The notes under the pieces were generated by a model. The model saw only the letters and a program-made list of their open reading frames with translations. It was not told the DNA's origin and did no database searches. A stretch of 64,000 bases of DNA from Opeltia flavorubescens. Its lineage: Eukaryota; Ascomycota; Lecanoromycetes; Teloschistales; Teloschistaceae. How positions within the stretch are numbered: the stretch's first letter is position 1; each line of letters opens with the position of its first letter. Below are positions 22,701 to 33,289 of this stretch, piece after piece. The DNA lies in NCBI GenBank assembly GCA_000442125.1, contig KE546966.1:768969-832968 (forward strand), read 5' to 3'. Both the position numbers and the translations under genes were made by a program.

Positions 22701-24738
22701 CATCATTGTAACGCCCTTGGAAAAGGGTGCTTGCAAGCTTCGGAAAACCGTTTTCGTCGAGTTCGGGCTCAGCTTCGATTGCTGCAGTGGTCTTGAAATC
22801 CTTGTGGTCCTTCGTAACGGTCATGACTGATTCCCACGAGGCTTTTCCCTCTTCTACTAGCTTTTTGAAATTTTCAAAGCTGTAGTGGACGTAATGAGGT
22901 ATCCCCGCGGTAAGTGCAGCGTCTCTAATAATGGCCAGGTGTCGCAAGTGAAGTGGTTGCGACATCTGCCACATTTCAACAAGCCTTGATATGTGATTCT
23001 CTGTCGGTCTGATAATGAAGCATCCCATCGAGCGGTTCTTCAAGTCCTACCTCAAACGTCAGTAACGGCAGTATACGGAGGATAGCCGCGTCATCGCACC
23101 ATTGTACTCATCCCTGCTCGACCTGAAGCATGAACGAGGTCGAAGAGAAGATTACTGAGCGTGCTATCACCTGACCATTGGGGAACCGGCCGCTCAATCT
23201 CCGTCAGTCCTTGCAATTGCTGCACGCCGCCACGTTTCGCGAGATAGAGGGCCTCCTCAGCGTCGTACTCCTGGTCGTCATCGGACAAGGCGTTGGGCCC
23301 ATCGTCGTCAGCATGAGGTTGTTTGGAATGCTTTCTCGATGGAAATTGCATTGGCTCCCATTCCTTGCCTTCGGGATCCCTGATGTACTTGACGCAGCGA
23401 AAGAGGAAAGGCACGGTCGAGTCCGTGACCGGGTACGCTCTGACCTGCTTGATGCACCCCAAGAACTCAAGCCTGCGCAGATTTCTGGCAAGTAGTCTCA
23501 TTGGCCATCGTAGCCCAATGATCCCCTGTACTAACGTCAAACTACGAACAAACAAGGTCCATGGCCGAACTCACAAGCTTTTCCTTTAACTCGTTGCAAG
23601 TGATGAGCTTAAACTCTCTCAGTACATCAAATATTTTACGCTGTAAGGCTAGGAAGTCAATTTCATTTTCCGTCGAATTCTGTGCGGGTCGAAGAATTTG
23701 GCCAGCACTGTTGACGTCCCCGCCAACCTCACTGTGGTGAGCTGGTTCTTTCACATATCGCTGAAGGATTAATTTACTTGTATGGCTCTTGTTGATGAGT
23801 ATCGGAACCTTCGAGATATAACCACCGTCGTGCAAACGCCGCGTTCGCTCAGGAACAGAACGCTTGTCCTGCTGGCTGATGCGCACGAGATCTGGCTGTA
23901 GGATACCTTTCGGTCCATGCACTGCGATGATGGATAGACATGCAAAATCCAGCCGTGGGATCTTAACTGGGTCAGGGGCATGACCTGCAATAGCTTGCCA
24001 GCGCCGTTCTATGCTCGAATATAGTCTTAAGTGTCCGCTCGAACGGCCTGAAGGGGTGGATTGATCAGACTTTGGGAGCCTGTGGGCAGGAGTCTTGTTT
24101 CCTTTCGTCGCAGGCGAACGAGCGACTGACTGGTCTTCGCAAGGTTCGACTGAGCCATGGGTATGATCAAGCTCCTCAGGATGATGATCCCCGAGAGAAG
24201 CATTCCGTCGCTCGACTTCAGATAGAGATAATCTATTGCCCCAACCGTCTTCTCCGACTTCGATCTCCTCGTGCCGAGTAAGCCATGTCCAGACTTTCTC
24301 GAGGAACTTTCGATCGACAGCCGAAGTATTGATACTAGTGCTTGATACTCCTTGATTGGTGTTCTCGGGTGTGGTGTAATATCGGTTGACATAGGCAATA
24401 AAATCAGAAGTTTCAGCGCCTAGAAATACACAAGATCAGAGGCTATCCAACACATGCCCTAACACGAGTCCTTCAGATTTGAGATATTCTACAACAGATC
24501 GATGAAAAGAAACTTTTGAGGACGCGGAATTCAATCGGCTCCTAGACAATATATGCGCAAGGACTTTTCCAGCGTAAATATATACCAAGTCGAAATATCT
24601 TTTCAAAGAAGGTCATAGGACTCGACGTAAGGTTCTTTACGACAAGAAAGACAGAATGCAGTAGACTGACTTACCATAATCTCCGCACAAGGCAATCTCC
24701 TCGAGTAGATACCGAATGAGATTGTCGAGACTCTTCAT
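16768..24738 (-). CDS. TFC3: TFIIIC largest subunit, tau138 / Tfc3 (B-block binding)
   Basis: Five exons (24738-24675, 24419-23575, 23525-23100, 23046-22611, 22550-16768) sum to 7554 nt, 2517 aa. The protein recognises the B box of tRNA genes and nucleates RNA polymerase III initiation. The N-terminus MKSLDNLIRYLLEEIALCGD starts a winged-helix array. The B-block domain (about residues 180-245) contains LSIIAVHGPKGILQPDLVRI and RTRRLHDGGYISKVPILINK. Further winged-helix segments follow: GIIGLRWPMRLLARNLRRLE and YLCDSGKLRQLTF with its surroundings. The centre (about 470-1000) is polar and disordered, with basic patches (KGAKRPKQKA). It is larger than yeast Tfc3 (about 1160 aa), as expected in filamentous fungi. 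The junction DK|ELHASHLALP shows that intron 22610-22551 is real, because it removes an in-frame stop. Confidence 0.92.
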
Positions 24739-25574
24739 GTTAATTTAAATCCATTTCGAAGTTGCTTTTTGATGATATCAAATGGAATGCATCGCAGTTG
24801 ATGATGTGGTTCGAACCTGGGAACTGCTGATTGTCGTTCGTGGCCGTGTGGTCAAAAATGAAAGTGTACTATATCTAGCGCGGCTGATTTAAAAAGTGGG
24901 GCTGTGGTACCGCTATTTCGTGAAGACNCTAACTCTGCCGGGAATTCTGGGGCTGCGCAACTCATAGGTTTCGATAGCGAGGATAGCAATATTTGCTCGA
25001 AACTCGTATATTTGATATTGTAGATCAAGTGTGGAATACATATGACTGGACAAATGTGATAGACTATTTGTTCCACGTCGTTTTCCTTGTGATGAATGTT
25101 GTACCATTTATGATAGACACCTATCCTCGACATCTAAGTATGGGCTTAGCATAGAAAACTTTTTCATTCGTATTGGAAGCTCCATATACACGCACACGTA
25201 CCCACAAAAGAGCTAATTTTTCTTCCTTTCCAAAAAGGACGAAGGCTGTGATGAAGCACAAACCATCTTTGAGGCTGGCCTTAAGTGTTGATACAATGAT
25301 CTTGGACATCATCTGATTGGTGCGGTAGTCCAAAATCAAAATCAAAAGTTGATATTGCTAGCGTCGCTTTCAGGGATTTGTATGGCGCTATGTTTGGCGA
25401 GTGCCGCGAGTGCAAACTTGGGTGCCTGATAAGCACGGGATGGAAGTTTAGTCCAGGGAGGTTCCAGAATTATAAGTAGTTCCCCCATCCGCAAGTACGC
25501 AACATATCCCATAGACATTGTCAATGTAAATAGAGCGGCCAATGCAGCAAATCCTTTTTTGAAGCTCCCGATTT
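24739..25574. other. Intergenic upstream of TFC3 with one ambiguous base
   Basis: An 836 bp gap between the TFC3 start and the AIM6-like stop, holding the TFC3 promoter. One N lies at 24928. A minus-strand open frame 25342-25677 overlaps the AIM6-like 3' end (see findings). GGTTCGAACC at 24808-24817 looks like a B box, but no tRNA can be folded round it. Confidence 0.5.
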
Positions 25575-27118
25575 CTAAGGCCACCAGCCCCCTTTCTTCG
25601 ACCAGTCCAGCTCGGTTGCTGCCTTTAGATCGTCCACGTTCAATATGTCTACGCCTTCCTTCACCAACACATCCCACACGTAGTTTCTCAACCCAATCGG
25701 CCAGAAGGGTAGCTCCCAGTATCGGACCTTAAGCCCGCGATCATGCGCGCCCCGAATGTGACCCCGGATTAAAGCCGTTTGGGCTTCTGAAAGCTTTCCC
25801 AGCAGCACATGTCCAATGACTTTAGCGAATGATACACTGGCATATATTGAATTATTCTTCGTGTATGCATCTGAACTCTCGGGAGCACCAGATTTGCCCT
25901 GTCCGTTATCGTCCGAGGCAAATTGTCGCTGTCTTTCAGCAGCTGCGAGTTCTGGCATAGAAGCTTCTATGTCTGCACCGTATAATGGTGGCTCTGGTTT
26001 TTGGGCTGTAGGTGCTATCTCTCCAGGAGCACCCTTCCACATTGCTTCCAAAGGAGCATCAAAGAAGATGTCTTGGTAAGGATTCGACACATTCGAGGCA
26101 ACGAGATTGAAAGGTGTGTTGCCTGTCCCGACCACGGTGATTGGCCGATGGATTATCTGCAACCCGTCGTGGTAGCTAAGGTAGCCTCGAGAGCGAAGTG
26201 GCTCAAGTGAAGAAACAACGTAAGGGAACAGGGCAGACCCCGAGGTCTTGAAGTCAATGAGCAGGGTAAGCGGTTGCTCGGGGTCCGTGTCAAATACACC
26301 GTGATGACTCTTGATGCCATCAGGATGGAAACGGGTAGTCGGATTTTGCTTCTCGAGGATGGAAACCAGCGGATCCACATACAGGCTGGCCAAGGTGCGA
26401 TTGGCTGTCAGACTGGCAAGCGAATGCCCTACGTACAATTCTTCATCTTCATCAAAGAGCCAAACATCAGCTTCAACGCTGATACATCCGGCCTCGATCG
26501 CAGAGAAGAGCGGGACTCTGCGCCAATAGTCGTTATGAGAATGACAAGGTATTGGCAGGATGCCACGAGAGAAATCGGTAGGCCACGACGAGAGGCCTTG
26601 ACCAATGTGGCCTATCTGACCCCATCTATCGGTAATGCGATGGATTCCATCGGGGACGGAGACGATGAACAAAGCGCCAAGGACACTGAAAAATTGTATG
26701 ATTCCCCTGCAGCAGAGTCAGTATTGGGGACCACTGGCAGGACGCGACGAATGGTATCTCCTCACAAGAATACAAGTACGCATAGACCTATGCGCGGACA
26801 TCGACGCCTTCTTGTACGGTGCATTGCCTTCTCATCATGGGAGCTGTTGTCGGAAGCCATCATCCATCGTGGTCGATGGGGGATTTGGGCGAAGGTTTGC
26901 GCAAGGTAGGTAAGGGGTTCTACTTCGAGACTGCAATCATACTGCTTCTGCGCCCAGGTCCGCAGTGGGTGGATGTCGTTATAAGAAGGTCCATCAAGAA
27001 GATCGGTCGTGCTCGCTTCATGGGGGTTGCGAAACAGCAGGTTCTCAGTAGGTGAAGAAAGTGATCGCTTTTCGTCGATTTTGTTCCTTCGAGTGCGGTC
27101 GGCCTTCCACGCCTTCAT
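25575..27118 (-). CDS. AIM6-like PLC-type phosphodiesterase, single-pass membrane protein
   Basis: Two exons (27118-26766, 26685-25575) give 487 aa. The TIM-barrel phosphodiesterase domain begins at HSHNDYWRRVPLFSAIEAG and continues SVEADVWLF, with the conserved His-Asn-Asp and Glu-Asp motif of AIM6 (altered inheritance of mitochondria 6) and PLC-like enzymes. Later blocks include LTLLIDFKTSG, ITVVGTGNTPFN, the C-terminal KVRYWELPFWP and a DILNVDDL signature. The exon junction lies inside a membrane helix (GLCVLVFFVLGALFIVSV, about residues 113-130), giving a cytosolic basic N-terminus and a lumenal or extracytosolic catalytic domain. Substrate is unknown for this family. ATG 27118 is the first in-frame ATG, as upstream sequence offers only TTG. 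Confidence 0.88.
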
Positions 27119-28764
27119 CTCCGATGCCAAGCCTGCAGGATCTTCAAGTTTCCAAATCCTGGACAAGAACGAATGGAGAAAGTGATCCGGGAATTTCCCT
27201 TGAAGCTTTTGCGAAAGAGGACAGTAGATCTAGTCACATTATGTTCGGTCGTCTGATCATCGCAGCACAGGCAGTTGTTTCCACCAAAATTCGGTGTCGA
27301 TACAGCACGATAACAACGTCATTACTACAGCCACATCAGGTTTGAACATCAGACATCCTTTCCACCAAAGACTCCAGGCACACTTCAAAGGGCTAAAGGC
27401 CTTGACCTAGACCTTTCATCGCCCACTCGACCACCGATATGCTTAAATTCCCCTCTTTTCGTCCATTGCCCCACGTGGTATGTCGAATCCTGATTCTACC
27501 GCTAGCTGATAGCCAATCAGCTGCTTGACTTTCGCCATGCCCATTTTGAATCTGAGAAAACTTCGGACCTCGCGCCGCGGACTCCATGGCATCAGATAGA
27601 CCCCAGACGTTGCTGGAGTAGATGAAACCAGCTTAGCTGTCGTTCCTACTGCCGTCTACACAAAATTTTATCCACCTATTTCCAGAGACCGAAATCAGTG
27701 TCATGTCCTGTTCCATTTCAGTTATCTCTTAATTCGTCTTCTCGCGAAAGCAACGAATGAACTGGCACGACGTACTTTTCTGTTCCTCTTCTCTTGGCAG
27801 AGAGTGTTGTCTTCCTTGGATCTTTTTTCCTTCCTATGCTTAGTTCATGCCGCCGTTGCCCTCAGATTTATCACATATACATACAGACGCGCATTCATCT
27901 ACTTTGTGCTGCCTTGCCCTAGTTTTCCAGGGGTGGGCGCAAGATTGCAAAACGAACATCCGAGAAATGGCGCCAGTGACATTCAGTAGAATTTCCTGAT
28001 AGCGAATAAATTCGATTATGTCGATCAAGTTCGTGAATATGGACTGTGATAACGCCTTCAATTAAACACTGGTTCGCCAATGTTATTCAATCATTTCCAG
28101 GCCACTAGCTGCCTGTTCTTGTAAGATCTCATCATGAAGTTGATGCACAACACTTATGGTTTCGCTGGCGCATCAAAGACTGTTTGATAAGTAATTGACC
28201 ACGTCGATGAAACGACTTTTCGATATCGCACGGCGGAACATAGAAGGATTTGAAACAGTGAAACCTGGAAGAGAATTAAGGACGCTGCCAGGAGTGGCAT
28301 TTGAGAGGTCGTATATGATTCCGGTCGGTGTCCAAAAAACGCGGTTCTGTTAGCGCATCGAAGACCTTTGCTTACGAGTAAGTGGCCACGATATATCGAT
28401 AAAACGACTTCACCATATCGAGAGCTTTTATTGTCGTAAATGAAAATTGGGATCAGGGCACGATGCCCCTGACATGCATAGGTAGCGTCAGGTGTTCTTT
28501 TGGCCGAAAGTCAATCGGCCGCATATCATTATCTTGCAGCCTTTACAAAATGTCGAGGTGAGGCTGAGAATCACTTGGTGTGAAAACATTCTCTTACCCC
28601 GCGTGATCTCTTGACTGAGTTGGGGGCAGATTTCTGTCTTCTTCAGCTGCCAAGGTACTTGCTCATCAGCGTTATGTCCGGCTGAATACTGCCGTCAATG
28701 TAGACTGTGTGATGTAAGGGTAGCTCATGGTACCATCTTACAATACCTGTGATTTTCTGGGAAA
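27119..28764. other. Gene-poor 1.65 kb intergenic region
   Basis: No protein-like open frame is supported. The 5' end holds the AIM6-like promoter and the 3' end the promoter of the plus-strand gene at 28765. The distal half contains an imperfect direct repeat (28158-28228 and 28343-28420) and two small hairpins (28454-28472; 28503-28521). Confidence 0.6.
28158..28420. repeat. Imperfect direct repeat, two copies of about 70 bp
   Basis: Copy A (28158-28228) and copy B (28343-28420) share the words GCGCATC, AAGAC, GTAA, CCACG, ATCGAT/TCGAT, AAACGACTT and ATATCG in the same order, with small indels. The start-to-start distance is about 185 bp. It is not coding in either copy. This may be the trace of an old tandem duplication or of a small mobile element. 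Confidence 0.6.
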
Positions 28765-30698
28765 ATGTCTTTCGGCTTTGGACTTTCTGTTGGTGATTTC
28801 CTGCATGCTGTCGATCTAGTTGCGACATTGATTGACGCCCTCCGAGACAACGGTCCTGCCAGCACTGACTTTCGAGAATTGATCAAGGTGCTGCTCAGTC
28901 TTGAGACCGCTTTGATACAAGTAAAAAGACTAGAGCTCGACGACTCACAGCAAGCAGAGTATCTAGCACTCAGACACGCTGCCGCACAAGGCCAGAACAC
29001 GATAGACGGCTTTTACAAGCAGTTGCAAAAGTACCAGCCGCATCTTGCGTCCGCGTTGCCTCTATCAAACGTGCGAACTGGATGGATGAAGGTGCGGTGG
29101 ACGCTTTGCAAGAGGCAGGATCTTACGAGATTCAAGCACGATCTTACGGCGCACACAAGCTCGATCCTTATAATACTCTCTTCTCTCCAATTGTGTGTCC
29201 CTGGAAAACGTAATGAAGACTGTGCATGCTTACCGTTATATAGGCAGACTACTCAACGTCAAGAATGCCGCCAAAACGAGCAAAGACGCACTTTGAAAGG
29301 CCTCATCGAAGACCAATACAAGTACGTGATGACCAACTTTTCGAGTATTCAGACCGCGATCTCCAGGTGTGTATCTCTTGCCAGCACGGAATATAACAGT
29401 ACTAATGGCGCAGTATTGTCACCTCGAGCAAAACCATGCTCGAGATGATGACTCAAATTATGCAAGTCTCTTTTCGCATCCGTAATGCATACTACTGACG
29501 GGATGCCAAAGTCAGACCAACATCCGCGTCTTTTCCGTTCTCATGGACATACAGAACCTCTTGAAACAGCTCCCAACTCAGATGCAGAACAATCATCAAC
29601 AGCCAGTGTTTTTGATTGATGCGGTGGGGCGATACAGCCCATTCTTTCTTGAGTTCATCCGCTCCAGAGAAGTGCGGATCCCAAAGGTATCGACGTGTTG
29701 CGCAGACTGACACGTTCTTGCAGGCGCTCACTGGAGTTCTTCGCGCCAACTTTCTCAATTTTGGACAGGCCGCGCTGAAGATTGACCGCCGAGAATTTGT
29801 GATTCAAGATGCGGTCACAAGACGAGATATAAACCTTGATCAAAGCTGGGAAGGATGTTTCTATCCGGGCCAGCGTGTGGATATGAGTATGACATTTCCA
29901 ATTGGGGGACGGCCCGTGGGTGACAATCATGTTTCATGTACCGCATCCCCTAATGTTACTTGGGCAGAAGAGCTTGAGCCGTGAGTAACTGAATGAAATC
30001 TCCAGCTGTTGGCATGCTGACGATAATCAAGCACCGAATCTGCAACTTACATCCAAGGACTGGATAGTGTTTTGCGAAGAAGCTTCGATGAAGAGTCAAC
30101 AGTGGAACCTTTGCTTTCTGCTGCAGACCTGCATCCAGTGCAAGATTCTCATGCTGTCAGTCTGCCCTTATCACTGCGTGCTCAGAACATTGCCGACATG
30201 GGCATTCGCCGCCAGCCACTCTGCCGCCGACCACCCCTCGTGTCCATAAACCCTAATCGTCCAAGCCTCGTCTCCCACGGCGAATACTTCGCTATCGCAC
30301 TCTCCACTCCATCGAAAATCCGTGCTTCCACAAAAACACTCGTCGCCTTCTTAGCTACCGGCTCCGACATCTGCCTCATTCGCTCCGGCCTCGTTGATGA
30401 GCTTGGCATACGATCAAACATCCAGCCCCAATATCTCAGCTCCCGCCTCCACAACCATACCGAAAGTGTGGCCATCGAAGGATTCGTCTTTCTAACGTGG
30501 CACCCCAAGGACTATCCATTGCTCGAGTATACAAGCGTGCTCTTTGTTATGCCCGAAGGGGCGGATGAAGATGTCCACTACGATCTTCTATTAGGAAAGC
30601 CGTGGATCAACTCGATTGAAGGAAGGAGCGATGTCGATACCTGGGAGCAGTGGAAGAAAGGCCATTCTGCTGTTAAACATAGCAAAGCAGAGGCTTGA
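28765..30698 (+). CDS. Fungal STAND-like N-domain + ubiquitin-like (ULD_2) protein with degenerate retropepsin-like C-domain
   Basis: Six exons (28765-29192, 29244-29366, 29414-29465, 29516-29671, 29724-29980, 30032-30698) give 560 aa. The N-terminus (MSFGFGLSVGDFLHAVDLVA, residues 1-145) is the helical domain found at the head of many fungal STAND/NACHT-like and ubiquitin-like proteins. Residues about 215-340 (IDAVGRYSPFFLEFI, RRDINLDQSWEGCFYPGQRV and DMSM) are the fungal ubiquitin-like module (ULD_2 type). Residues about 420-535 look like a retropepsin: VAFLATGSDICLIRSGLVDE aligns with the DTGS active-site turn, and YDLLLGKPWI with the distal ILGR-type strand. The catalytic Asp position is Ala (A447-T-G-S), so proteolysis is not expected. 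There is no NACHT nucleotide-binding core. Function unknown. Confidence 0.75.
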
Positions 30699-30889
30699 AT
30701 GTGGGTTCAGAGGCAGCATTTTGGTCGGTGCATGGTAGAGGGCCGAAGTCATTCGTAATGCAGACCTCATCAGGCCTGAGCAACTCAGATTCTATGTTTG
30801 AAGCAAGACGGAAGAACCAGCTATCGAGAAGCCGCCTAAAATCATCTCAATACATTGCCCGACCAATATACTGAGCTTATCAGACACCT

Positions 30890-31218
30890 CTTCTTGAGAT
30901 ATTCGCAGGGAGAGTCATGAACCGCAGCCAGCCCAAAATCAGGTGCTTATTCTTATTGACCAGTCTTGTCTTGACGCTATCCACGAACGATTTGGAGATT
31001 CCTCAGCTGCACTGATGACGATCACAGGAGATGATTATTGCATACTTCAGGTATTGGATAGTACACGGCTTACATGCTTAAGTGGGCATCATCACGTTCA
31101 GGCTGCTCTTAGCGACAACGTCCTTGGTAATATCTCTCTCTGTCTATTGCTGGGCAAGGATATGAGCCATAGAGAGCTGAAGCAGAGGTTCAGCCATGGG
31201 GGCGCAAGGCGGATCTAA
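30890..31218 (+). pseudogene. Fragment of a DUF3723/ParB-like fungal protein
   Basis: An open stretch without an in-frame ATG at its head encodes QPAQNQVLILIDQSCLDAIH, then GDDYCILQVLDSTRLTCL and SGHHHVQAAL, and stops at 31218 after HGGARRI. The LTCLSGHHHVQAAL segment resembles the LVCLHGRHRIQAA-type motif that I associate with DUF3723 proteins, but only this piece is present. With no start and no rest of the domain, I read it as a truncated relic. The family assignment is weak. Confidence 0.35.
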
Positions 31219-32475
31219 TGAATGATAAGGGATGTAGTTTTCTTGACGCTAGACGGAAGCTTGGACAGGGTGGATATGTTCGAGAGAGTGGGGCCAGAGA
31301 CGCTCTGTGTCTGTCGAGGCTCTGACTCGTGCTGGATCACTATACTAGCGGTGGATCGTTGATGGTCAGGGGCGTTGCCTGGGAATGCTAGCCACCTCAA
31401 GCATTGATATCGACTCGCTTCTCGAACAGTTCCTGTACGGTAAACTTAAGCTAGGAAAACAGTCGGTATATATGACAATAACACTTAAAAATACGTATCA
31501 AATATTGAAGAAAAAAATGGCAAATTATCCGTTCCCCTGCTACCTGTGGCATTGAAACTTGGCCTAAGGCTTGGCAGCCCCTGTCTTTAGTGCCATAGTA
31601 GGGGATTGGGATAACATTGAAAGACTAATATACACACAACATGAAGAGTGGCTAGCAAACGATTTGTATTATTGATTCTGATGATATCTAGCTAGCTAGC
31701 GATGAAAGAGTTGGTCAAAATACGATATAGGAGAACTCTGTGGGGAAGTTGCGTCTCTTTCGCTTAGTCAGCTTCACTGTCTAATAACGTATTTATTTTT
31801 TAACCTTCCTAAAAAAAGGTAGTGCATCCACTAGCATGAAACAACATACATTCATCAAAATTCTCTTGATGAATGTCCCAGTACATGGTGTGGGGGGAGT
31901 GCTCTCCTTTCCTTGTTTCTTTTTGCTTCGTTTTTCTCTTCTTTTCTTTTCTCTTCTCATCTTACTCTGTATCATCGAGTCACACCAATTCGATTCTCCA
32001 AAATTGTCTTAGAAAGAGCGCAAGATTGCTGACCCACAATGCGTCGGATCTCATCGCCAGTTCCCGAAGGCTTTCCCAATAATGGACTGTTTTTGACAAG
32101 TTGATTTTGTTTGTGGATCGAAACGGAATAGATCTGGTCAGCCGAGGGCAAACAGGACGACGCCATCAAGCCTGTGACACCTTCCAAACTAGAATCTTGC
32201 TTCATGTACCCCGCAAATTGAATGTAGGAGATCGAAGTATCGGACTCAAAATTCCAATAAGTTTCGAAACATGATTGGTAGTGGACAGCTATGGCTAGCA
32301 AGAATATGTGGGGAACCTGCTCGAATATAAAATCGGCCACAAATGCCACACCTTGACCCACGGAAAGATCGATGATCACTCATGCTCCCTGCAGCGCTGA
32401 CAGCATTCGGTCCGTGTCGCCCCGTGTCAAGCGGCCACTGAGTGCACGTCTACCTTTAATATACTCTTCTCCTTC
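31219..32475. other. Gene-poor region with a polypyrimidine tract
   Basis: About 1.26 kb without a supported gene. It contains a CTAG tandem motif near 31688-31700 and a long T/C-rich tract (31905-31965, runs of TTTTCT/CTTTTC). The minus-strand frame 31972-32379 begins at a non-ATG codon and resembles no family. The end of the stretch must hold the promoter of the pterin dehydratase gene. Confidence 0.5.
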
Positions 32476-33081
32476 ATGGTCTGCACCACCCGACGCAGCA
32501 CGTTAGCCACCGAAATGGATGATCAACATGGCTATGCGGCTCGGACCCTGGAGCCCATTGAACTCGAAAGTCCCAAGTGTGAAATGCCTGCAGAAAGTCT
32601 ATCCGGAATACCCAAGTTGTGGCGCCAATCTGCAGACGGTACGGGCATCGAACGGACATTCAAGTTCAAAACATTCAAGGCGGCCTGGGTAGGTCCTCTT
32701 GCTCCTGTGGTATTACGTTTGGGGCGAACGTCCTTCTTTTATTGGCTGTGCTGCACTCTGCTGAAATAGATCGGCAGGGTTGGGAAAGGGACAAGGCAGT
32801 CAGGAGCATGAACGACATAGCTGATTGTAGGACAGGAATTCATGAACAACGTCGCCGCCGAGGCCAAACGACTTCGCCATCACCCAGAATGGTCCAACAT
32901 CTACAATACTGTTTTTATCCGTTGGTCTACGCATCACATCGGAGGTCTATCGTCCAAGGACTTTGATCTTGCCAGCATCTGCGACGAACTCGCTCGTCCT
33001 ACTGTCATTGAGAGCACTGAGCTGTCCGAGGAGACCAACAAGTCGGCTGATTTACGCAGCCTTGCAGAAAAAGCGGTGTAA
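32476..33081 (+). CDS. Pterin-4a-carbinolamine dehydratase
   Basis: Two exons (32476-32688, 32836-33081) give 152 aa. It dehydrates 4a-hydroxytetrahydrobiopterin, so it recycles the pterin cofactor of aromatic-amino-acid hydroxylases and similar monooxygenases. The spliced core reads RTFKFKTFKAAWEFMNNVAA, then RHHPEWSNIYNTVFIRWSTH and HIGGLSSKDFDLASICDELA, the family signature. His-His-Pro and the second HH are both present. The acceptor (gacag before GAATTC at 32836) is fixed by frame. ATG 32476 is the first in frame, and ATG 32515 (MDDQHG) is a good alternative giving 139 aa. The neighbouring gene 208 bp downstream on the same strand is an unknown protein with an HDxxH motif (see findings). 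Confidence 0.9.
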
Positions 33082-33289
33082 GATGATGTGCCAATGTGTG
33101 TAGGATTGCATATGAATCCTTCATGTAGACAGAAGCCAAGTGCTCCTAGATGTGGCAACTGTGTGCCTCGTTTCCCATAGNGTCCTAGGTATCCAATGAT
33201 ATGTCAGGTCTTTCCTTTCACAGTACATTGATATGTGCTCTGCATTCGCCGGTCAAATTTTTCTCACACTACACATTTGAAGACTCAAG

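Noticed and set aside
24808-24817. GGTTCGAACC, a perfect B-box-like word next to the TFIIIC gene
   Set aside because: The flanking bases do not form the T-stem (TGTGG against CTGGG), and no anticodon arm or A box lies at the right distance, so this is not a tRNA gene.
31972-32379. Minus-strand open frame of 135 aa
   Set aside because: Its first codon is not ATG, no splice model extends it, and the translation resembles no family; it overlaps a low-complexity tract.
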